64,000 bases of DNA from contig NZ_FQUN01000020.1 in the NCBI RefSeq assembly GCF_900129005.1, positions 41,700-105,699 on the forward strand. Reading direction: 5' to 3'. Of the stretch, positions 17,056 through 26,677 are shown piece by piece; the stretch's first letter is position 1; each line of letters starts with the position of its first letter. A program made the translations under genes and the position numbers. Below the pieces are notes generated by a model that did not search any database, was not told where the DNA came from, and was given only the letters and a program-made list of their open reading frames with translations. The DNA is from Leeuwenhoekiella marinoflava DSM 3653 (lineage in GTDB: Bacteria > Bacteroidota > Bacteroidia > Flavobacteriales > Flavobacteriaceae).

Positions 17056-18774
17056 TTAAATACCTAATTCTTTTAGAATTCCTGCAATTTTAGCATCTAA
17101 TTTCTCTTCAACTTTCTTTAAATCTTCTAAGCTCTCTGCATTATCGTTAACGCTGATATAGAATTTAATTTTTGGTTCGGTACCACTCGGTCTCGCTGCA
17201 ATACGAGAACCCTGGTCTGTATGATAGATAAGAACATTAGCTTTAGGAATGTCAATATCTGTAGATTCTCCAGTAGAAACCTTCAATGATTTTGATGAGG
17301 CATAATCATCAATTTTTACAATTTTCTCCCCATTAATAGTGGTTAGTGGATTTTCACGAAGATCAATCATTGTTTGCTTGATTTCTTCAGCTCCGGAAAT
17401 TCCTTTTTTAACTAATGAAGTAAGATCTTCTTTAAAGAAGCCGTGTTTCACGTATAAGTCTTGTAATTTCTTGAAAAAGGAAGAACCTTCTTTTTTTGCT
17501 TTAGTAACAATCTCACAAGCGAGTAGGGTAGCGGTAACCGCATCTTTATCGCGTACAAAATCACCTACCATAAACCCAAAACTCTCTTCACCGCCTCCTA
17601 TAAATTTCTGGTTGGGATAGTCAACAATCATTTTTGCAATCCATTTAAAGCCGGTAAGTCCTAATTTACATTCAATATCGTAAGATTTAGCAAGTGTTTC
17701 CATCATAGGAGTAGAAACTATTGTAGAGCCTACAAATTCATTTCCTTTGGCAGTGTTATTTGCAAAATAGTTCTCCAGTAAGAAATCGGTCATTACGACC
17801 ATGGTTTGATTTCCGTTCAGAAGAACCAGTTTACCTGAATTATCACGTACAGCAATACCCAGGCGGTCACAGTCAGGATCTGTACCTATTACAATATCTG
17901 CATTTTTTTCTTCAGCAAGATCCATCGCCATTTTTAATGCTTCAGGCTCTTCCGGGTTAGGAGACTTTACGGTTGGGAAATTCCCGTCAGGTTTGCGTTG
18001 TTCTTCAACTATGTGTACATTTTTATAACCGGCACCTTCCAGAACATCAGGAATGATGGTAATAGAAGTTCCGTGAAGTGGTGTAAACACAATAGTTACA
18101 TCATCGCGATGCTTATCTAATTCAGAAAAACTTCCGTTTTCTAAGGAAGCTTTAATAAAAGCTTTATCAACGTCTTTATCTATGTAGGTGATGTGTTTTT
18201 TTTTTGCATCAAAGTTAACAGCACTATAATCCAGACGTTCAATTTCTGCTACAATTTCAGAATCCTGTGGAGGAACCAATTGCCCCCCATCTTGCCAGTA
18301 TACTTTGTAACCATTATATTCTGGTGGGTTGTGACTAGCCGTCAAAACAATACCACAATGGCAATCTAGGTGTTTTACGGCAAAACTCAACTCTGGAGTA
18401 GCTCTAAGATCACTGAATAAATAAACTTGAATATCATTTGCAGAGAAAACATCTGCTACAACCTGAGCGAGTTCTTTACTGTTATTACGGCAATCATAGG
18501 CAATCGCAACTTTAAGGAGTTTACCAAGAAATGCTTCTTTAAGATAATTAGATAGACCTTGTGTGTTTTTTCCTAACGTATATTTGTTGATACGGTTTGT
18601 ACCTACCCCCATAATACCTCGCATACCACCGGTACCAAACTCAAGATTTTTGTAAAAACTTTCAGTAAGTTCTTCAGAATCTTGCTCAATAAGTTTTTTT
18701 ACTTCTTTTTGCGTAGTCTCGTCAAAGGTGGGAGAAAGCCAAGCTTCTGCTTTGGCATTAATTTCTGGATTCAT
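17056..18774 (-). CDS. Phosphoglucomutase/phosphomannomutase (alpha-D-phosphohexomutase)
   Basis: This 572-residue enzyme interconverts hexose 1- and 6-phosphates through a phosphoserine. The active-site serine is in TASHNPPEYNGYKVYW near residue 146. The Mg-binding loop is GTDPDCDRLGIAV near 298-310, the sugar-binding loop is GGGEESFGFMVGD, and the phosphate-binding loop is ARPSGTEPKIKFY near the C-terminus. The long form of about 570 residues matches the PgcA/PGM2-like group rather than the short ManB type. The product supplies sugar nucleotides for glycans; the glycosyltransferase gene that follows on the same strand may use them, though 115 bp separate the two. A TATTTTTG box lies 26 bp upstream of the start. 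Confidence 0.93.
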   Translation of the reverse strand: MNPEINAKAEAWLSPTFDETTQKEVKKLIEQDSEELTESFYKNLEFGTGGMRGIMGVGTNRINKYTLGKNTQGLSNYLKEAFLGKLLKVAIAYDCRNNSKELAQVVADVFSANDIQVYLFSDLRATPELSFAVKHLDCHCGIVLTASHNPPEYNGYKVYWQDGGQLVPPQDSEIVAEIERLDYSAVNFDAKKKHITYIDKDVDKAFIKASLENGSFSELDKHRDDVTIVFTPLHGTSITIIPDVLEGAGYKNVHIVEEQRKPDGNFPTVKSPNPEEPEALKMAMDLAEEKNADIVIGTDPDCDRLGIAVRDNSGKLVLLNGNQTMVVMTDFLLENYFANNTAKGNEFVGSTIVSTPMMETLAKSYDIECKLGLTGFKWIAKMIVDYPNQKFIGGGEESFGFMVGDFVRDKDAVTATLLACEIVTKAKKEGSSFFKKLQDLYVKHGFFKEDLTSLVKKGISGAEEIKQTMIDLRENPLTTINGEKIVKIDDYASSKSLKVSTGESTDIDIPKANVLIYHTDQGSRIAARPSGTEPKIKFYISVNDNAESLEDLKKVEEKLDAKIAGILKELGI

Positions 18775-18799
18775 AGTTGTGAATAATAGCGTTAAAACT

Positions 18800-18807
18800 C
18801 AAAAATA
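18800..18807 (-). promoter_or_regulatory. -7 promoter element of the phosphohexomutase gene
   Basis: The minus strand reads TATTTTTG (TAnnTTTG) shortly before the ATG at 18774. The -33 element is weak. Confidence 0.5.
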
Positions 18808-18889
18808 AACATTTCGCGGAAAGTAAAGTATCTAGAATCGACCTTAAGATTGAAATCTGAAGTAATTTTATTTTAAAGATAAGCTTGAG

Positions 18890-19837
18890 TTAAAATCCTT
18901 TTTTGTCTTTTATCAAATAGCGGGGTCTTTCGTTTTTAGAACGTTGCACAAGTTCGCCTAGAAAACCGGCAATAAATAATTGCATACCAATAATCATACT
19001 GGTTAGTGCAATGTAAAATTGGGGGCGTTGCGTGAGCAATCTAGCTGTAGGATTTATAAATAATTTATCTATCCCCAGATAGGCAGTAAGACTAAAACCA
19101 ATAATAAACATAATCGCACCTAGCGTACCAAAAAGATGCATAGGGCGTTTAGCAAAATGAGTTGTAAACCAAATAGTCAACAGGTCAAGAAAACCTTTTA
19201 TGAAACGGTCTGCACCAAATTTTGTCTGACCATATTTACGGGCTTGGTGTTGTACCGGCTTTTCAGTGATATTGAAGAAGCCTGCATTTTTTGCTAAAAG
19301 CGGAATATAACGATGCATATCTCCATAAACGTCTATGTTTTTAACAACATCAAGACGGTAGGCTTTTAAGCCACAATTAAAGTCGTGTAATTGAAGTCCG
19401 CTGGTTTTGCGAGCAGCTGCGTTAAATAGTTTCGATGGAAGGTTTTTAGTAAGAACCGAATCGTATCGTTTTTTCTTCCAGCCTGAAACAATATCGTAAC
19501 CTTCTTGAGCTATCATTCTATATAGCTCGGGAATCTCATCAGGACTATCTTGCAGGTCAGCATCCATTGTGATAACCACATCTCCTTCAACCGCAAGAAA
19601 ACCGGCATTTAAAGCCTGACTTTTTCCGTAATTGCGGTTAAAGCAAATACCTTTTACCTGACTATTTTGAGCAGCTAGTTCTTCTATAAATTGCCAGGAA
19701 CCATCTGTGCTTCCATCATCAATAAAGAGAATCTCATAAGAGAGTTTTTCTTTTTGAAGCACACGAAGCAGCCAGTCGTATAATTCTTGAAGGGATTCTT
19801 TTTCGTTAAGAAGAGGTATAACTACCGATAATTGCAT
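18890..19837 (-). CDS. Family 2 glycosyltransferase, DPM1/GtrB-like, membrane-anchored
   Basis: This 315-residue enzyme has an N-terminal GT-A domain with VVIPLLNEKESLQELYDWLL, FIDDGSTDGSWQFIEEL and the metal-binding DADLQDSPDEIPELY. The acceptor-side segment FNCGLKAYRLDVVKNI is typical of polyprenol-phosphate glycosyltransferases. Two TM helices follow at about residues 232-255 and 272-297. The family transfers a sugar from a nucleotide donor to undecaprenyl phosphate at the inner membrane. It is translated 7 bp after a DUF4199 membrane protein, so both are probably one operon. The sugar is unknown. Confidence 0.88.
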   Translation of the reverse strand: MQLSVVIPLLNEKESLQELYDWLLRVLQKEKLSYEILFIDDGSTDGSWQFIEELAAQNSQVKGICFNRNYGKSQALNAGFLAVEGDVVITMDADLQDSPDEIPELYRMIAQEGYDIVSGWKKKRYDSVLTKNLPSKLFNAAARKTSGLQLHDFNCGLKAYRLDVVKNIDVYGDMHRYIPLLAKNAGFFNITEKPVQHQARKYGQTKFGADRFIKGFLDLLTIWFTTHFAKRPMHLFGTLGAIMFIIGFSLTAYLGIDKLFINPTARLLTQRPQFYIALTSMIIGMQLFIAGFLGELVQRSKNERPRYLIKDKKGF

Positions 19838-19844
19838 GCGGTGA

Positions 19845-20378
19845 CTATTCTTGATATGGATTGTCTTTTTTCATTGCTAAACTAGCAATCAAAGATACTA
19901 TGAACCCGAAAAATAAAGCCAGGATTAACTGAATACCTGCAAAAAAACCAATATTCATAAAGGGTTTAGACATATTAAGACCTGCATCAATCTGTTCTGT
20001 AGTCATTGAAGGATTAGTTTCGATTGCTGTTTGTCTTTGGAAATCAATATAGTTTTCAAAATAATTGGGTTCAATTACCTTTGTAAATATAACGAAATAC
20101 AAAACTCCTAGAACAGCAGAAATAGCGGCTATTCCCAAACCAATTTTAATGCCTTCAGAGAGTTTAAGATATCCTTCATTTTGTTTTTTAAATTCTATTA
20201 TACCATAAACAATTACAGCTATTAAAACCAAGAATCCAAATAATTGAATAGACCAGTGCGGTTGATAAACATTACCCATAACGTATGATAATACGCTCAG
20301 TAGAATTGAAACTGCAGCTAAAATAACTCCGTAGGTAATCATTATTTTTTTACTTGATGGTTGGCTGGTATTTTCCAT
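19845..20378 (-). CDS. DUF4199-family membrane protein
   Basis: This 177-residue inner-membrane protein has four predicted TM helices, at about residues 12-32, 40-60, 78-100 and 142-168. Between the third and fourth lies a polar loop with YFENYIDFQRQTAI and MTTEQIDAGLN. The pattern and length match the Bacteroidota-specific DUF4199 family, which has no established function. It is followed after 7 bp by the GT2 gene, an arrangement that suggests a joint role in envelope glycan or lipid modification. A TATCTTTG box is found at 20414-20421. Confidence 0.8.
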   Translation of the reverse strand: MENTSQPSSKKIMITYGVILAAVSILLSVLSYVMGNVYQPHWSIQLFGFLVLIAVIVYGIIEFKKQNEGYLKLSEGIKIGLGIAAISAVLGVLYFVIFTKVIEPNYFENYIDFQRQTAIETNPSMTTEQIDAGLNMSKPFMNIGFFAGIQLILALFFGFIVSLIASLAMKKDNPYQE

Positions 20379-20413
20379 TTTTATTATTTTATATTAAGTT
20401 GTGTATATGTCAA

Positions 20414-20421
20414 CAAAGATA
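20414..20421 (-). promoter_or_regulatory. -7 promoter element of the DUF4199-GT2 operon
   Basis: The minus strand reads TATCTTTG, an exact TAnnTTTG match, about 36 bp before the start codon. No TTTG is seen at the -33 position. Confidence 0.5.
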
Positions 20422-20483
20422 GTAAAACGTTACATCGTTTTTTATAAGTCTAAAAAGTCTTAGAATTTATTTGAAAAATAATG

Positions 20484-20513
20484 TTGTCAGATTATTTTTT
20501 ATTTCTAAATTTG
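20484..20513 (+). promoter_or_regulatory. Promoter of the L31 gene
   Basis: TTG at 20484-20486, a 19-bp spacer and TAAATTTG at 20506-20513 give a near-consensus Bacteroidota promoter 35 bp upstream of the L31 ATG. Confidence 0.7.
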
Positions 20514-20548
20514 CACCTCAAAATTGAGCAGATTTTAAAGCATTTACG

Positions 20549-20800
20549 ATGAAAAAAGAGATACATCCAGAAAATTATAGAGTAGTAGCATTTAAAGACA
20601 TGTCTAACGACGAAGTTTTTTTAACAAAATCTACTGCTAATACAAGAGAAACGATAGAAGTTGAAGGTGAGACTTACCCATTGGTAAAATTGGAAATTTC
20701 TAGAGCATCACATCCGTTCTATACCGGTAAATCTAAACTAGTAGATACAGCTGGTCGTATTGACAAGTTCAAAAATAAATACAAGAAATTCGCTAAATAA
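20549..20800 (+). CDS. rpmE2: 50S ribosomal protein L31 type B
   Basis: This 83-residue protein is a component of the large ribosomal subunit. It matches the type B (zinc-independent) form: it begins [20 protein letters not shown], ends with [20 protein letters not shown] and a basic tail, and lacks the CxxC zinc ligands of type A L31. A near-consensus promoter precedes it and a hairpin with a T-run follows 30 bp past the stop, so it is monocistronic. The start is fixed by the conserved N-terminus. Confidence 0.97.
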   Translation: MKKEIHPENYRVVAFKDMSNDEVFLTKSTANTRETIEVEGETYPLVKLEISRASHPFYTGKSKLVDTAGRIDKFKNKYKKFAK

Positions 20801-20825
20801 GCGTTATTTCACAATGATATATTAC

Positions 20826-21032
20826 AAAAGAGACTGTCTGAAAAGGCAGTCTTTTTTTATTGGGTTATTTTGCGCGAAATGGATAAAGTAACTGCTGAAA
20901 TAGGCTTAATAGTTATGGCGCACAACTTAAAGAAGATCAGTATAGCATAGCAAAGGCTTTTCTTGCCTTTTTTATCAGTAAGAATATTCACAAAAAGAAG
21001 CCGGTTAAATACTTTTTAGACAGCCTCTTTTT
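20826..21032. mobile_element. Relic of a DDE insertion sequence with terminal inverted repeats
   Basis: About 207 bp lie between two near-matching ends, AAAAGAGACTGTCTGAAAA (20826-20844) and the reverse complement AAAAGAGGCTGTCTAAAA (21014-21031). They match at 16 of 18 positions and both differences are transitions. Inside, the plus strand encodes LREMDKVTAEIGLIVMAHNL at 20870-20929, the C-terminal signature of IS1182-like DDE transposases. It runs into a stop at 20948-20950 and resumes in another frame with NIHKKKPVKYFLDSL just before the right end. It is thus an internally deleted, frameshifted IS. The left end overlaps the L31 terminator, so part of the similarity there could be coincidental. 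Family assignment is by motif only. Confidence 0.65.
20830..20860 (+). terminator. Terminator of the L31 gene
   Basis: AGACTG and CAGTCT pair around TCTGAAAAGG and are followed by a run of seven T. The position 30 bp past the L31 stop fits an intrinsic terminator; the left arm is shared with the end of the IS relic. Confidence 0.8.
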
Positions 21033-21045
21033 TAATTGTGTCTTT
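20870..21045 (+). pseudogene. Transposase C-terminal remnant inside the IS relic
   Basis: The frame at 20870-20950 reads LREMDKVTAEIGLIVMAHNL followed by KKISIA and TAG. After a frameshift, codons from about 20949 on give AKAFLAFFISKNIHKKKP and then VKYFLDSLFF, which reaches into the right inverted repeat. This is what the last 55 or so residues of an IS1182-like transposase would look like. No start, catalytic D-D-E residues or upstream part remain, so it cannot be functional. Confidence 0.6.
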
Positions 21046-21048
21046 TTT

Positions 21049-21078
21049 TTTGAGTTGCAAGACATAAACTTACTTTTG
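21049..21078 (+). promoter_or_regulatory. Promoter of pyrD
   Basis: TTTG at 21049-21052, an 18-bp spacer and TACTTTTG at 21071-21078 form a full Bacteroidota promoter 20 bp upstream of the pyrD ATG. It lies immediately outside the right end of the IS relic. Confidence 0.75.
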
Positions 21079-21097
21079 CAGCACATTTATCTGCCTT

Positions 21098-22120
21098 ATG
21101 TACAAATCAATTTTACGTCCTTTACTTTTCAAGTTTGACCCAGAAGGGGTACATCATTTTAGTTTTAAAAGCATTCGGGTTTTTAGTAAAACCGGGATTT
21201 TAAAAGTATTGAAACCCGCATTTGAGGTTGCTGACAAGAGACTTGAACGCGAAGTTTTTGGATTGAAATTTAAAAACCCTGTGGGGCTTGCAGCAGGATT
21301 TGATAAAGATGCAAAACTGTATAACGAACTTTCTCAGTTGGGATTTGGTTTTGTTGAGATAGGTACATTAACGCCAAAACCGCAGTCCGGTAATCCTAAA
21401 AAGCGTTTATTCAGACTGAAAGAAGATCAGGCTATTATTAATCGGATGGGATTTAATAATGGTGGGGTTGAGGCAGCTGTAGAGCGTCTGAAAAAGAACA
21501 AAAACGTTCTGATAGGGGGTAATATTGGTAAAAATAAAGTTACACCTAATGATGAAGCATTTAATGATTACAAGATTTGTTTTGAGGCATTATATGATCA
21601 CGTAGATTATTTTGTAGTTAATGTGAGTTCTCCTAATACACCCAATTTACGCGAATTACAAGATAAGGAGCCGTTGACTAATCTATTGAGTGGTTTGCAG
21701 AAATTAAACAGAGCAAGAGCAGCAAAAGAAAAACCTATCCTACTTAAAATCGCTCCAGATCTTACAGATGATCAGCTTCTCGATATTATAGATATTGTAA
21801 ATACAACCAAAATTGCAGGAGTTATAGCCACTAATACAACCATAAATCGATCTGGACTATCTTCTGGAAATAAAGAGGAAATGGGTGGTTTAAGCGGAAA
21901 GCCCTTAAGAGAGCGCTCTACAGAGGTAATTCGGTTCTTGTCTGAAAAGAGCAATAGATCTTTCCCGATAATCGGAGTAGGAGGAATTCACAGTCCGGAA
22001 GATGCAGTAGAAAAATTAGAGGCCGGAGCAAGCTTAATTCAGTTATACACTGGTTTTATATATGAAGGCCCGTCTTTAATTAAAAATATAAACAAGGAAA
22101 TTCTAAAACGACTTAATTAG
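21098..22120 (+). CDS. pyrD: Dihydroorotate dehydrogenase, class 2 (quinone-dependent)
   Basis: This 340-residue FMN enzyme oxidises dihydroorotate to orotate in pyrimidine synthesis and passes electrons to membrane quinone. The N-terminal extension [19 protein letters not shown] is the membrane-associating region of class 2 enzymes. Typical segments follow: [43 protein letters not shown] with the catalytic serine, [11 protein letters not shown], and TNTTINR near 248. The C-terminal FMN phosphate site is [20 protein letters not shown]. It has its own strong promoter and appears monocistronic. Confidence 0.96.
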   Translation: MYKSILRPLLFKFDPEGVHHFSFKSIRVFSKTGILKVLKPAFEVADKRLEREVFGLKFKNPVGLAAGFDKDAKLYNELSQLGFGFVEIGTLTPKPQSGNPKKRLFRLKEDQAIINRMGFNNGGVEAAVERLKKNKNVLIGGNIGKNKVTPNDEAFNDYKICFEALYDHVDYFVVNVSSPNTPNLRELQDKEPLTNLLSGLQKLNRARAAKEKPILLKIAPDLTDDQLLDIIDIVNTTKIAGVIATNTTINRSGLSSGNKEEMGGLSGKPLRERSTEVIRFLSEKSNRSFPIIGVGGIHSPEDAVEKLEAGASLIQLYTGFIYEGPSLIKNINKEILKRLN

Positions 22121-22181
22121 TTTAAAGAACTTTTGTTAGCTTTAACCTATTAATTATAAGCTCAAAAGTAGTCTAATTCTT

Positions 22182-24116
22182 GTGATATCATTTGCCTTCT
22201 TGCACAGACGAATTATTCTGCATTGTTGTGGAGTGTTTTTTCTATTGATAAATTCAGGAATTTGTGCCCAAACTCCAACAATAGATTCTTTAAAGCATCA
22301 AATTACGCTAACTGTAAATGATTCTATAAAGAGTCATTTATACGAGCGCTTGGGATATGAGTACCTGTACTTTAAGCCAGACTCAGCGTTATTGTATATA
22401 GATAGAGCAATAACGATTGCTGAGCTTGCTAAAAATAAATCTGCTTCTGCCGCTGGTTATAACCGTAAAGGAACCTATTATGTTTTACAGTCTAAATATC
22501 CTGAGGCAATTGTAGAATTTCAAAAAGCACTACCATTTTTTAAGAAAACAAAAGACAGTGTAGGTCTTGCTGAAAGCTACTGTAATCTAGGAGCGCTTGA
22601 CTTTTATTTAAGAGATTACGATTCGTCTTTAGCGAATTTTCAAGAAGCATCAAACTATATTGACAGTCTAAAACAGGTTAATTTATACAGTAAATTAATC
22701 ACTAATTTGAGTGGCGTGTATAGAGAAAAACAGCAATATGATAGCTCGCTCTACTACGCAAAAAAGGCAATAGATTATATTAAAAATGATAAAGAAAATA
22801 GGATAATAGCAGTGATCTACTTCAATTTAGGTACTGCTCAGTATTATCTAAATCAATACGATATTGCTATATCGAGTCTTAATCATGCTATTGCTCAGCC
22901 TGATATCCCTGTCCAATTTAAAATTTTATCTAAATCTTATAAATCTCAGGCTTTATTAGCATTGGGTAAAGTTGAAGAAGCAAATGACGAACTTCAAGAC
23001 TTAGAAGCTCAGGTTGAAAGTTTGAATGATCAATATGTGGCGCTTGAGTTCTACAAGTCAAAGCAAAAAGTATTTGAAGCTAAAGAGAATACTGTTGAGG
23101 CATTGAATTATGCTAAAAAGTATATTGAATTAAATAATGATATTCATAACCGCGAGCAGACAGCTATTCTTCAAAATATTAAAGTGAAGTTTGATACTGA
23201 AGAGCGTGAATTTGAAAATGAAATACTTAGGGCTGATTCCGAAATTCAGGCGATTCAAATTAAAAATCAGCGGTATGGAATTTGGGGGATAGCAATTTTT
23301 ATATTTCTCCTTTTATTAATGGTTTTAATCATATACGGAATGTATAATCTTAAGGCTAAAAACAATACTATTTTAAAAGATAAGCAAAGTGTACTGAATG
23401 AATACAATCGTAATCTAACAACAATAAACAGAGAGAAGAACAAGTTTTTCTCAATTGTAGCTCACGATGTTAAAAGTCCTGTTGCTGCTATTTTGAGTAG
23501 TGCTAATATGCTGCACTCAAATTTAGAGAGTTTTACATCTGAAGAATTAGAAAAATTAGCTTCAGAATTAAAAAGTCAGTCTTCAAACCTTCATTATTTA
23601 TTGGAACATGTATTGATTTGGGCAAAATCTCAAATGGATGGTTTTAAGTTTGTTTCTAAAGAGATTAACTTAAAGGTATTTATTGAGCATCTTTATAATA
23701 ATGAGTTGGTCTTTATTAAACGAAAGGATATCAAGATATTATGCAATATATCAGCAGATATAGTATTAATATCAGACCCTCAGGTAGTGCAAGTTGTGTT
23801 GAGAAATTTATTGAATAACGCTATTAAGTTCACACCAAATGGAGGTGTCATCACTTTTGATATAGAAGAAAAAAAGAACTTTCATTACATTCATGTTTCC
23901 GATACTGGGGTGGGTATGACTCAAGACAAAATTGAAAAAGTTTTAGTTAATAAAGAGCGTTATACTGTAGAAGGTACCGCTAATGAAGTCGGTAACGGAA
24001 TAGGCCTGATTCTTTGTCAGGAAATAGCAAAAAAAGCAGGAGGAGAGATTACCGCAACAAGCAGTGTAGGTAAAGGCTCAACTTTTACGTTAGCATTACC
24101 TGTTTTAAAAGACTAA
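22182..24116 (+). CDS. TPR-containing sensor histidine kinase (orphan)
   Basis: The protein of about 644 residues opens at a GTG (22182) just before a signal sequence (LHCCGVFFLLINSGICAQ). Several tetratricopeptide repeats, at about residues 60-300 and including AAGYNRKGTYYVLQSKYPEA and AESYCNLGALDFYLRDYDSS, form a periplasmic sensor part, followed by a coiled coil and a TM helix at about 364-386. The kinase core has the H-box FFSIVAHDVKSPVAAI near 425, the N-box NLLNNAIKFTPNGG near 540, and G-boxes DTGVGM and GNGIGLIL. No response regulator gene is adjacent. A TTG 18 nt downstream is an alternative start. The signal sensed is unknown. Confidence 0.88.
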   Translation: MISFAFLHRRIILHCCGVFFLLINSGICAQTPTIDSLKHQITLTVNDSIKSHLYERLGYEYLYFKPDSALLYIDRAITIAELAKNKSASAAGYNRKGTYYVLQSKYPEAIVEFQKALPFFKKTKDSVGLAESYCNLGALDFYLRDYDSSLANFQEASNYIDSLKQVNLYSKLITNLSGVYREKQQYDSSLYYAKKAIDYIKNDKENRIIAVIYFNLGTAQYYLNQYDIAISSLNHAIAQPDIPVQFKILSKSYKSQALLALGKVEEANDELQDLEAQVESLNDQYVALEFYKSKQKVFEAKENTVEALNYAKKYIELNNDIHNREQTAILQNIKVKFDTEEREFENEILRADSEIQAIQIKNQRYGIWGIAIFIFLLLLMVLIIYGMYNLKAKNNTILKDKQSVLNEYNRNLTTINREKNKFFSIVAHDVKSPVAAILSSANMLHSNLESFTSEELEKLASELKSQSSNLHYLLEHVLIWAKSQMDGFKFVSKEINLKVFIEHLYNNELVFIKRKDIKILCNISADIVLISDPQVVQVVLRNLLNNAIKFTPNGGVITFDIEEKKNFHYIHVSDTGVGMTQDKIEKVLVNKERYTVEGTANEVGNGIGLILCQEIAKKAGGEITATSSVGKGSTFTLALPVLKD

Positions 24117-24176
24117 GATTACTTCAATTACAAACTTTCATCTTTATTGTATCTTTATTTTCTCTAATACTTGTTC

Positions 24177-25043
24177 ATGAGTCAGGCCCTTAAAATAATA
24201 GAATGTCCGCGTGATGCTATGCAGGGTATAAAAAATTTTATACCTACTAAAGCAAAGGCGCAATACTTGCAATCTTTGTTGAGGTGTGGTTTTGATACTT
24301 TAGACTTTGGCAGCTTTGTGTCACCTAAGGCAATACCTCAAATGGTAGATACGGCTGAAGTTTTAGAGCAATTAGATTTATCTAAGACTCAAACAAAACT
24401 TTTGGCGATTGTTGCTAATCTTCGTGGAGCTCAAGATGCAGTTCTTCACTCTCAAATAGATTATTTAGGTTATCCTTTTAGTATTTCAGAGAATTTTCAA
24501 ATGCGTAATACGCATAAAACTATTGATGAATCTGTAACTATTTTATCTGAAATTCTCGAGTTGGCAGCAAAGCACAATAAAGAAGTGGTTACTTATATTT
24601 CAATGGGTTTTGGTAATCCTTATGGAGATCCATGGGATGTGGAAATAGTAGGGAAGTGGACTGAAAAATTATCAAAAATGGGCGTGTCTATAATTTCGCT
24701 TTCGGATACAGTAGGAACTTCAGATGCTCAAACGATTGATTATTTATTCAGTCATTTAATTCCGCAATACTCTCATATAGAATTTGGTGCGCATCTGCAT
24801 ACTACTCCGCAGAAATGGTTTGAGAAAGTTGATGCAGCTTATAAAGCCGGTTGCCGAAGATTTGATGGTGCAATTCAAGGTTTTGGTGGTTGTCCGATGG
24901 CAAAAGATGAATTAACAGGTAATATGCCTACCGAAAAAATGCTTTCTTATTTTAATACTGTTAAGGCAGATTCTGGTATTAAGCCTATGAGCTTTGAGTC
25001 TGCACACAACGAAGCAACCCGAATATTTGAATATTACCATTAG
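24177..25043 (+). CDS. Hydroxymethylglutaryl-CoA lyase
   Basis: This 288-residue TIM-barrel enzyme cleaves HMG-CoA to acetoacetate and acetyl-CoA, the end of leucine breakdown. Family signs are IECPRDAMQGIKNFIPTKAK at the N-terminus with the catalytic Arg, the motif DTLDFGSFVSPKAIPQM, YISMGFGNPYGDPW, and the C-terminal catalytic-cysteine loop GFGGCPMAKDELTGNMPTE. The metal-binding histidines are in HLHTTP. I prefer ATG 24177; a TTG two codons upstream is also possible. It follows the histidine kinase gene by 60 bp without a terminator between them, but the functions appear unrelated. Confidence 0.93.
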   Translation: MSQALKIIECPRDAMQGIKNFIPTKAKAQYLQSLLRCGFDTLDFGSFVSPKAIPQMVDTAEVLEQLDLSKTQTKLLAIVANLRGAQDAVLHSQIDYLGYPFSISENFQMRNTHKTIDESVTILSEILELAAKHNKEVVTYISMGFGNPYGDPWDVEIVGKWTEKLSKMGVSIISLSDTVGTSDAQTIDYLFSHLIPQYSHIEFGAHLHTTPQKWFEKVDAAYKAGCRRFDGAIQGFGGCPMAKDELTGNMPTEKMLSYFNTVKADSGIKPMSFESAHNEATRIFEYYH

Positions 25044-25105
25044 GTTAAATAGCTTCGGTATTTCTTTTAAAACAATTAAAAAGAAAGATTCTAAGAATTT
25101 AGCAG

Positions 25106-25113
25106 TATATTTG
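25106..25113 (+). promoter_or_regulatory. -7 promoter element of guaB
   Basis: TATATTTG (TAnnTTTG) lies 24 bp upstream of the guaB ATG. The -33 element is not obvious. Confidence 0.6.
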
Positions 25114-25136
25114 CACGCAATTAAATCCTAATTGCA

Positions 25137-26609
25137 ATGACAGCTCACGAAACAAAAATACTTGGAGAAGGTCTTACCTACGATGACGTACTCTTAGTTC
25201 CCGCTTATTCAGAAGTTCTTCCACGCGAAGTAAATATTCAGTCTAAATTTTCAAGAAACATAACTCTTAATGTTCCTATAGTGTCTGCGGCTATGGATAC
25301 GGTTACCGAATCAAGTATGGCAATAGCTATAGCTCGTGAGGGAGGAATTGGTGTTTTACACAAGAATATGACCATTGCTCAGCAAGCGGTAAAAGTTCGT
25401 CGTGTAAAACGTGCAGAAAGTGGTATGATTATAGATCCTGTTACGTTAAAGTCTGATGCTAAAGTAAAAGATGCTAAGCGTCTTATGGCTGAGCACAGTA
25501 TTGGAGGAATCCCAATTGTAGATAGTGACGGTCATTTAGAAGGAATTGTAACCAATAGAGATTTGCGTTTTGAGAAAGATAATGAGCGTGCTATTATTGA
25601 GGTAATGACTTCAGGAAATCTAATTACTACTGCTGAAGGAACCTCTTTGGGGCAAGCGGAAGTGATTCTTCAGGAGAATAAAATTGAAAAACTTCCGGTA
25701 GTTACAGATGATAATAAGCTGATCGGTTTAATTACTTTTAGAGATATAACTAAATTAACCCAAAAGCCAATTGCTAATAAAGATACTTATGGGCGTTTGC
25801 GTGTCGCTGCTGCTGTAGGTGTTACAGGAGATGCTGTAGAGCGTGTAGAAGCATTAGTAAATGCAGGTGTTGATGCAGTTGTGATTGATACTGCACACGG
25901 TCATACACAAGGTGTAGTACGTGTTTTGCAAAGTGTAAAAGCAAAATTCCCAGAATTAGACGTTGTAGTAGGGAATATAGCAACAGCAGATGCTGCAAAA
26001 TATTTAGTTGAAGCTGGTGCAGATGCAGTAAAAGTAGGTATTGGTCCCGGTTCTATTTGTACAACACGCGTTGTTGCTGGTGTAGGATTTCCACAGTTTA
26101 GTGCAGTTCTTGAAGTAGGAGCAGCATTAAAAGGTACAGGTGTTCCTGTAATCGCAGATGGTGGTATTCGATATACAGGGGATATTCCCAAAGCTATTGC
26201 TGCTGGAGCAGACTGTGTTATGCTTGGTTCACTTTTAGCCGGAACTAAAGAATCTCCTGGAGAAACTATTATCTATGAAGGAAGAAAATATAAAACGTAT
26301 CGCGGTATGGGTTCTGTTGAAGCAATGAAAACAGGATCTAAGGATCGCTATTTTCAGGATGTTGAGGATGATATTAAAAAATTAGTGCCAGAAGGTATTG
26401 TAGGTCGTGTTCCTTATAAAGGAGAGTTGTACGAAAGTGTACATCAGTTTATAGGTGGTTTACGTGCAGGTATGGGGTATTGTGGTGCTAAAGATATTAA
26501 CGCGTTAAAAGAGAATGGTCGCTTTGTAAAAATCACTTCCAGTGGTATTCACGAAAGTCATCCGCATGATGTTACCATTACTAAAGAGTCTCCTAATTAC
26601 AGCAGATAA
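25137..26609 (+). CDS. guaB: IMP dehydrogenase
   Basis: This 490-residue enzyme oxidises IMP to XMP with NAD, the committed step to GMP. The barrel is interrupted by a pair of CBS domains at about residues 95-205 ([20 protein letters not shown] and [20 protein letters not shown]), which bind purine nucleotides for allosteric control. The catalytic cysteine is in [17 protein letters not shown], preceded by [11 protein letters not shown]. The flap is near [19 protein letters not shown]. guaA lies 9.6 kb downstream on the same strand, so the two GMP genes are not in one operon. A perfect bidirectional terminator follows. Confidence 0.98.
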   Translation: MTAHETKILGEGLTYDDVLLVPAYSEVLPREVNIQSKFSRNITLNVPIVSAAMDTVTESSMAIAIAREGGIGVLHKNMTIAQQAVKVRRVKRAESGMIIDPVTLKSDAKVKDAKRLMAEHSIGGIPIVDSDGHLEGIVTNRDLRFEKDNERAIIEVMTSGNLITTAEGTSLGQAEVILQENKIEKLPVVTDDNKLIGLITFRDITKLTQKPIANKDTYGRLRVAAAVGVTGDAVERVEALVNAGVDAVVIDTAHGHTQGVVRVLQSVKAKFPELDVVVGNIATADAAKYLVEAGADAVKVGIGPGSICTTRVVAGVGFPQFSAVLEVGAALKGTGVPVIADGGIRYTGDIPKAIAAGADCVMLGSLLAGTKESPGETIIYEGRKYKTYRGMGSVEAMKTGSKDRYFQDVEDDIKKLVPEGIVGRVPYKGELYESVHQFIGGLRAGMGYCGAKDINALKENGRFVKITSSGIHESHPHDVTITKESPNYSR

Positions 26610-26627
26610 TTTTAGAATTTATATCCT

Positions 26628-26655
26628 AAAAAAGGAGCCAATTGGCTCCTTTTTT
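26628..26655. terminator. Bidirectional terminator between guaB and ompH
   Basis: AAAAAAGGAGCCAA and TTGGCTCCTTTTTT form a perfect 28-bp palindrome with T-runs on both strands. It serves the two converging genes. Confidence 0.92.
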
Positions 26656-26677
26656 GTGCTGTATAGCAGCAATACTG

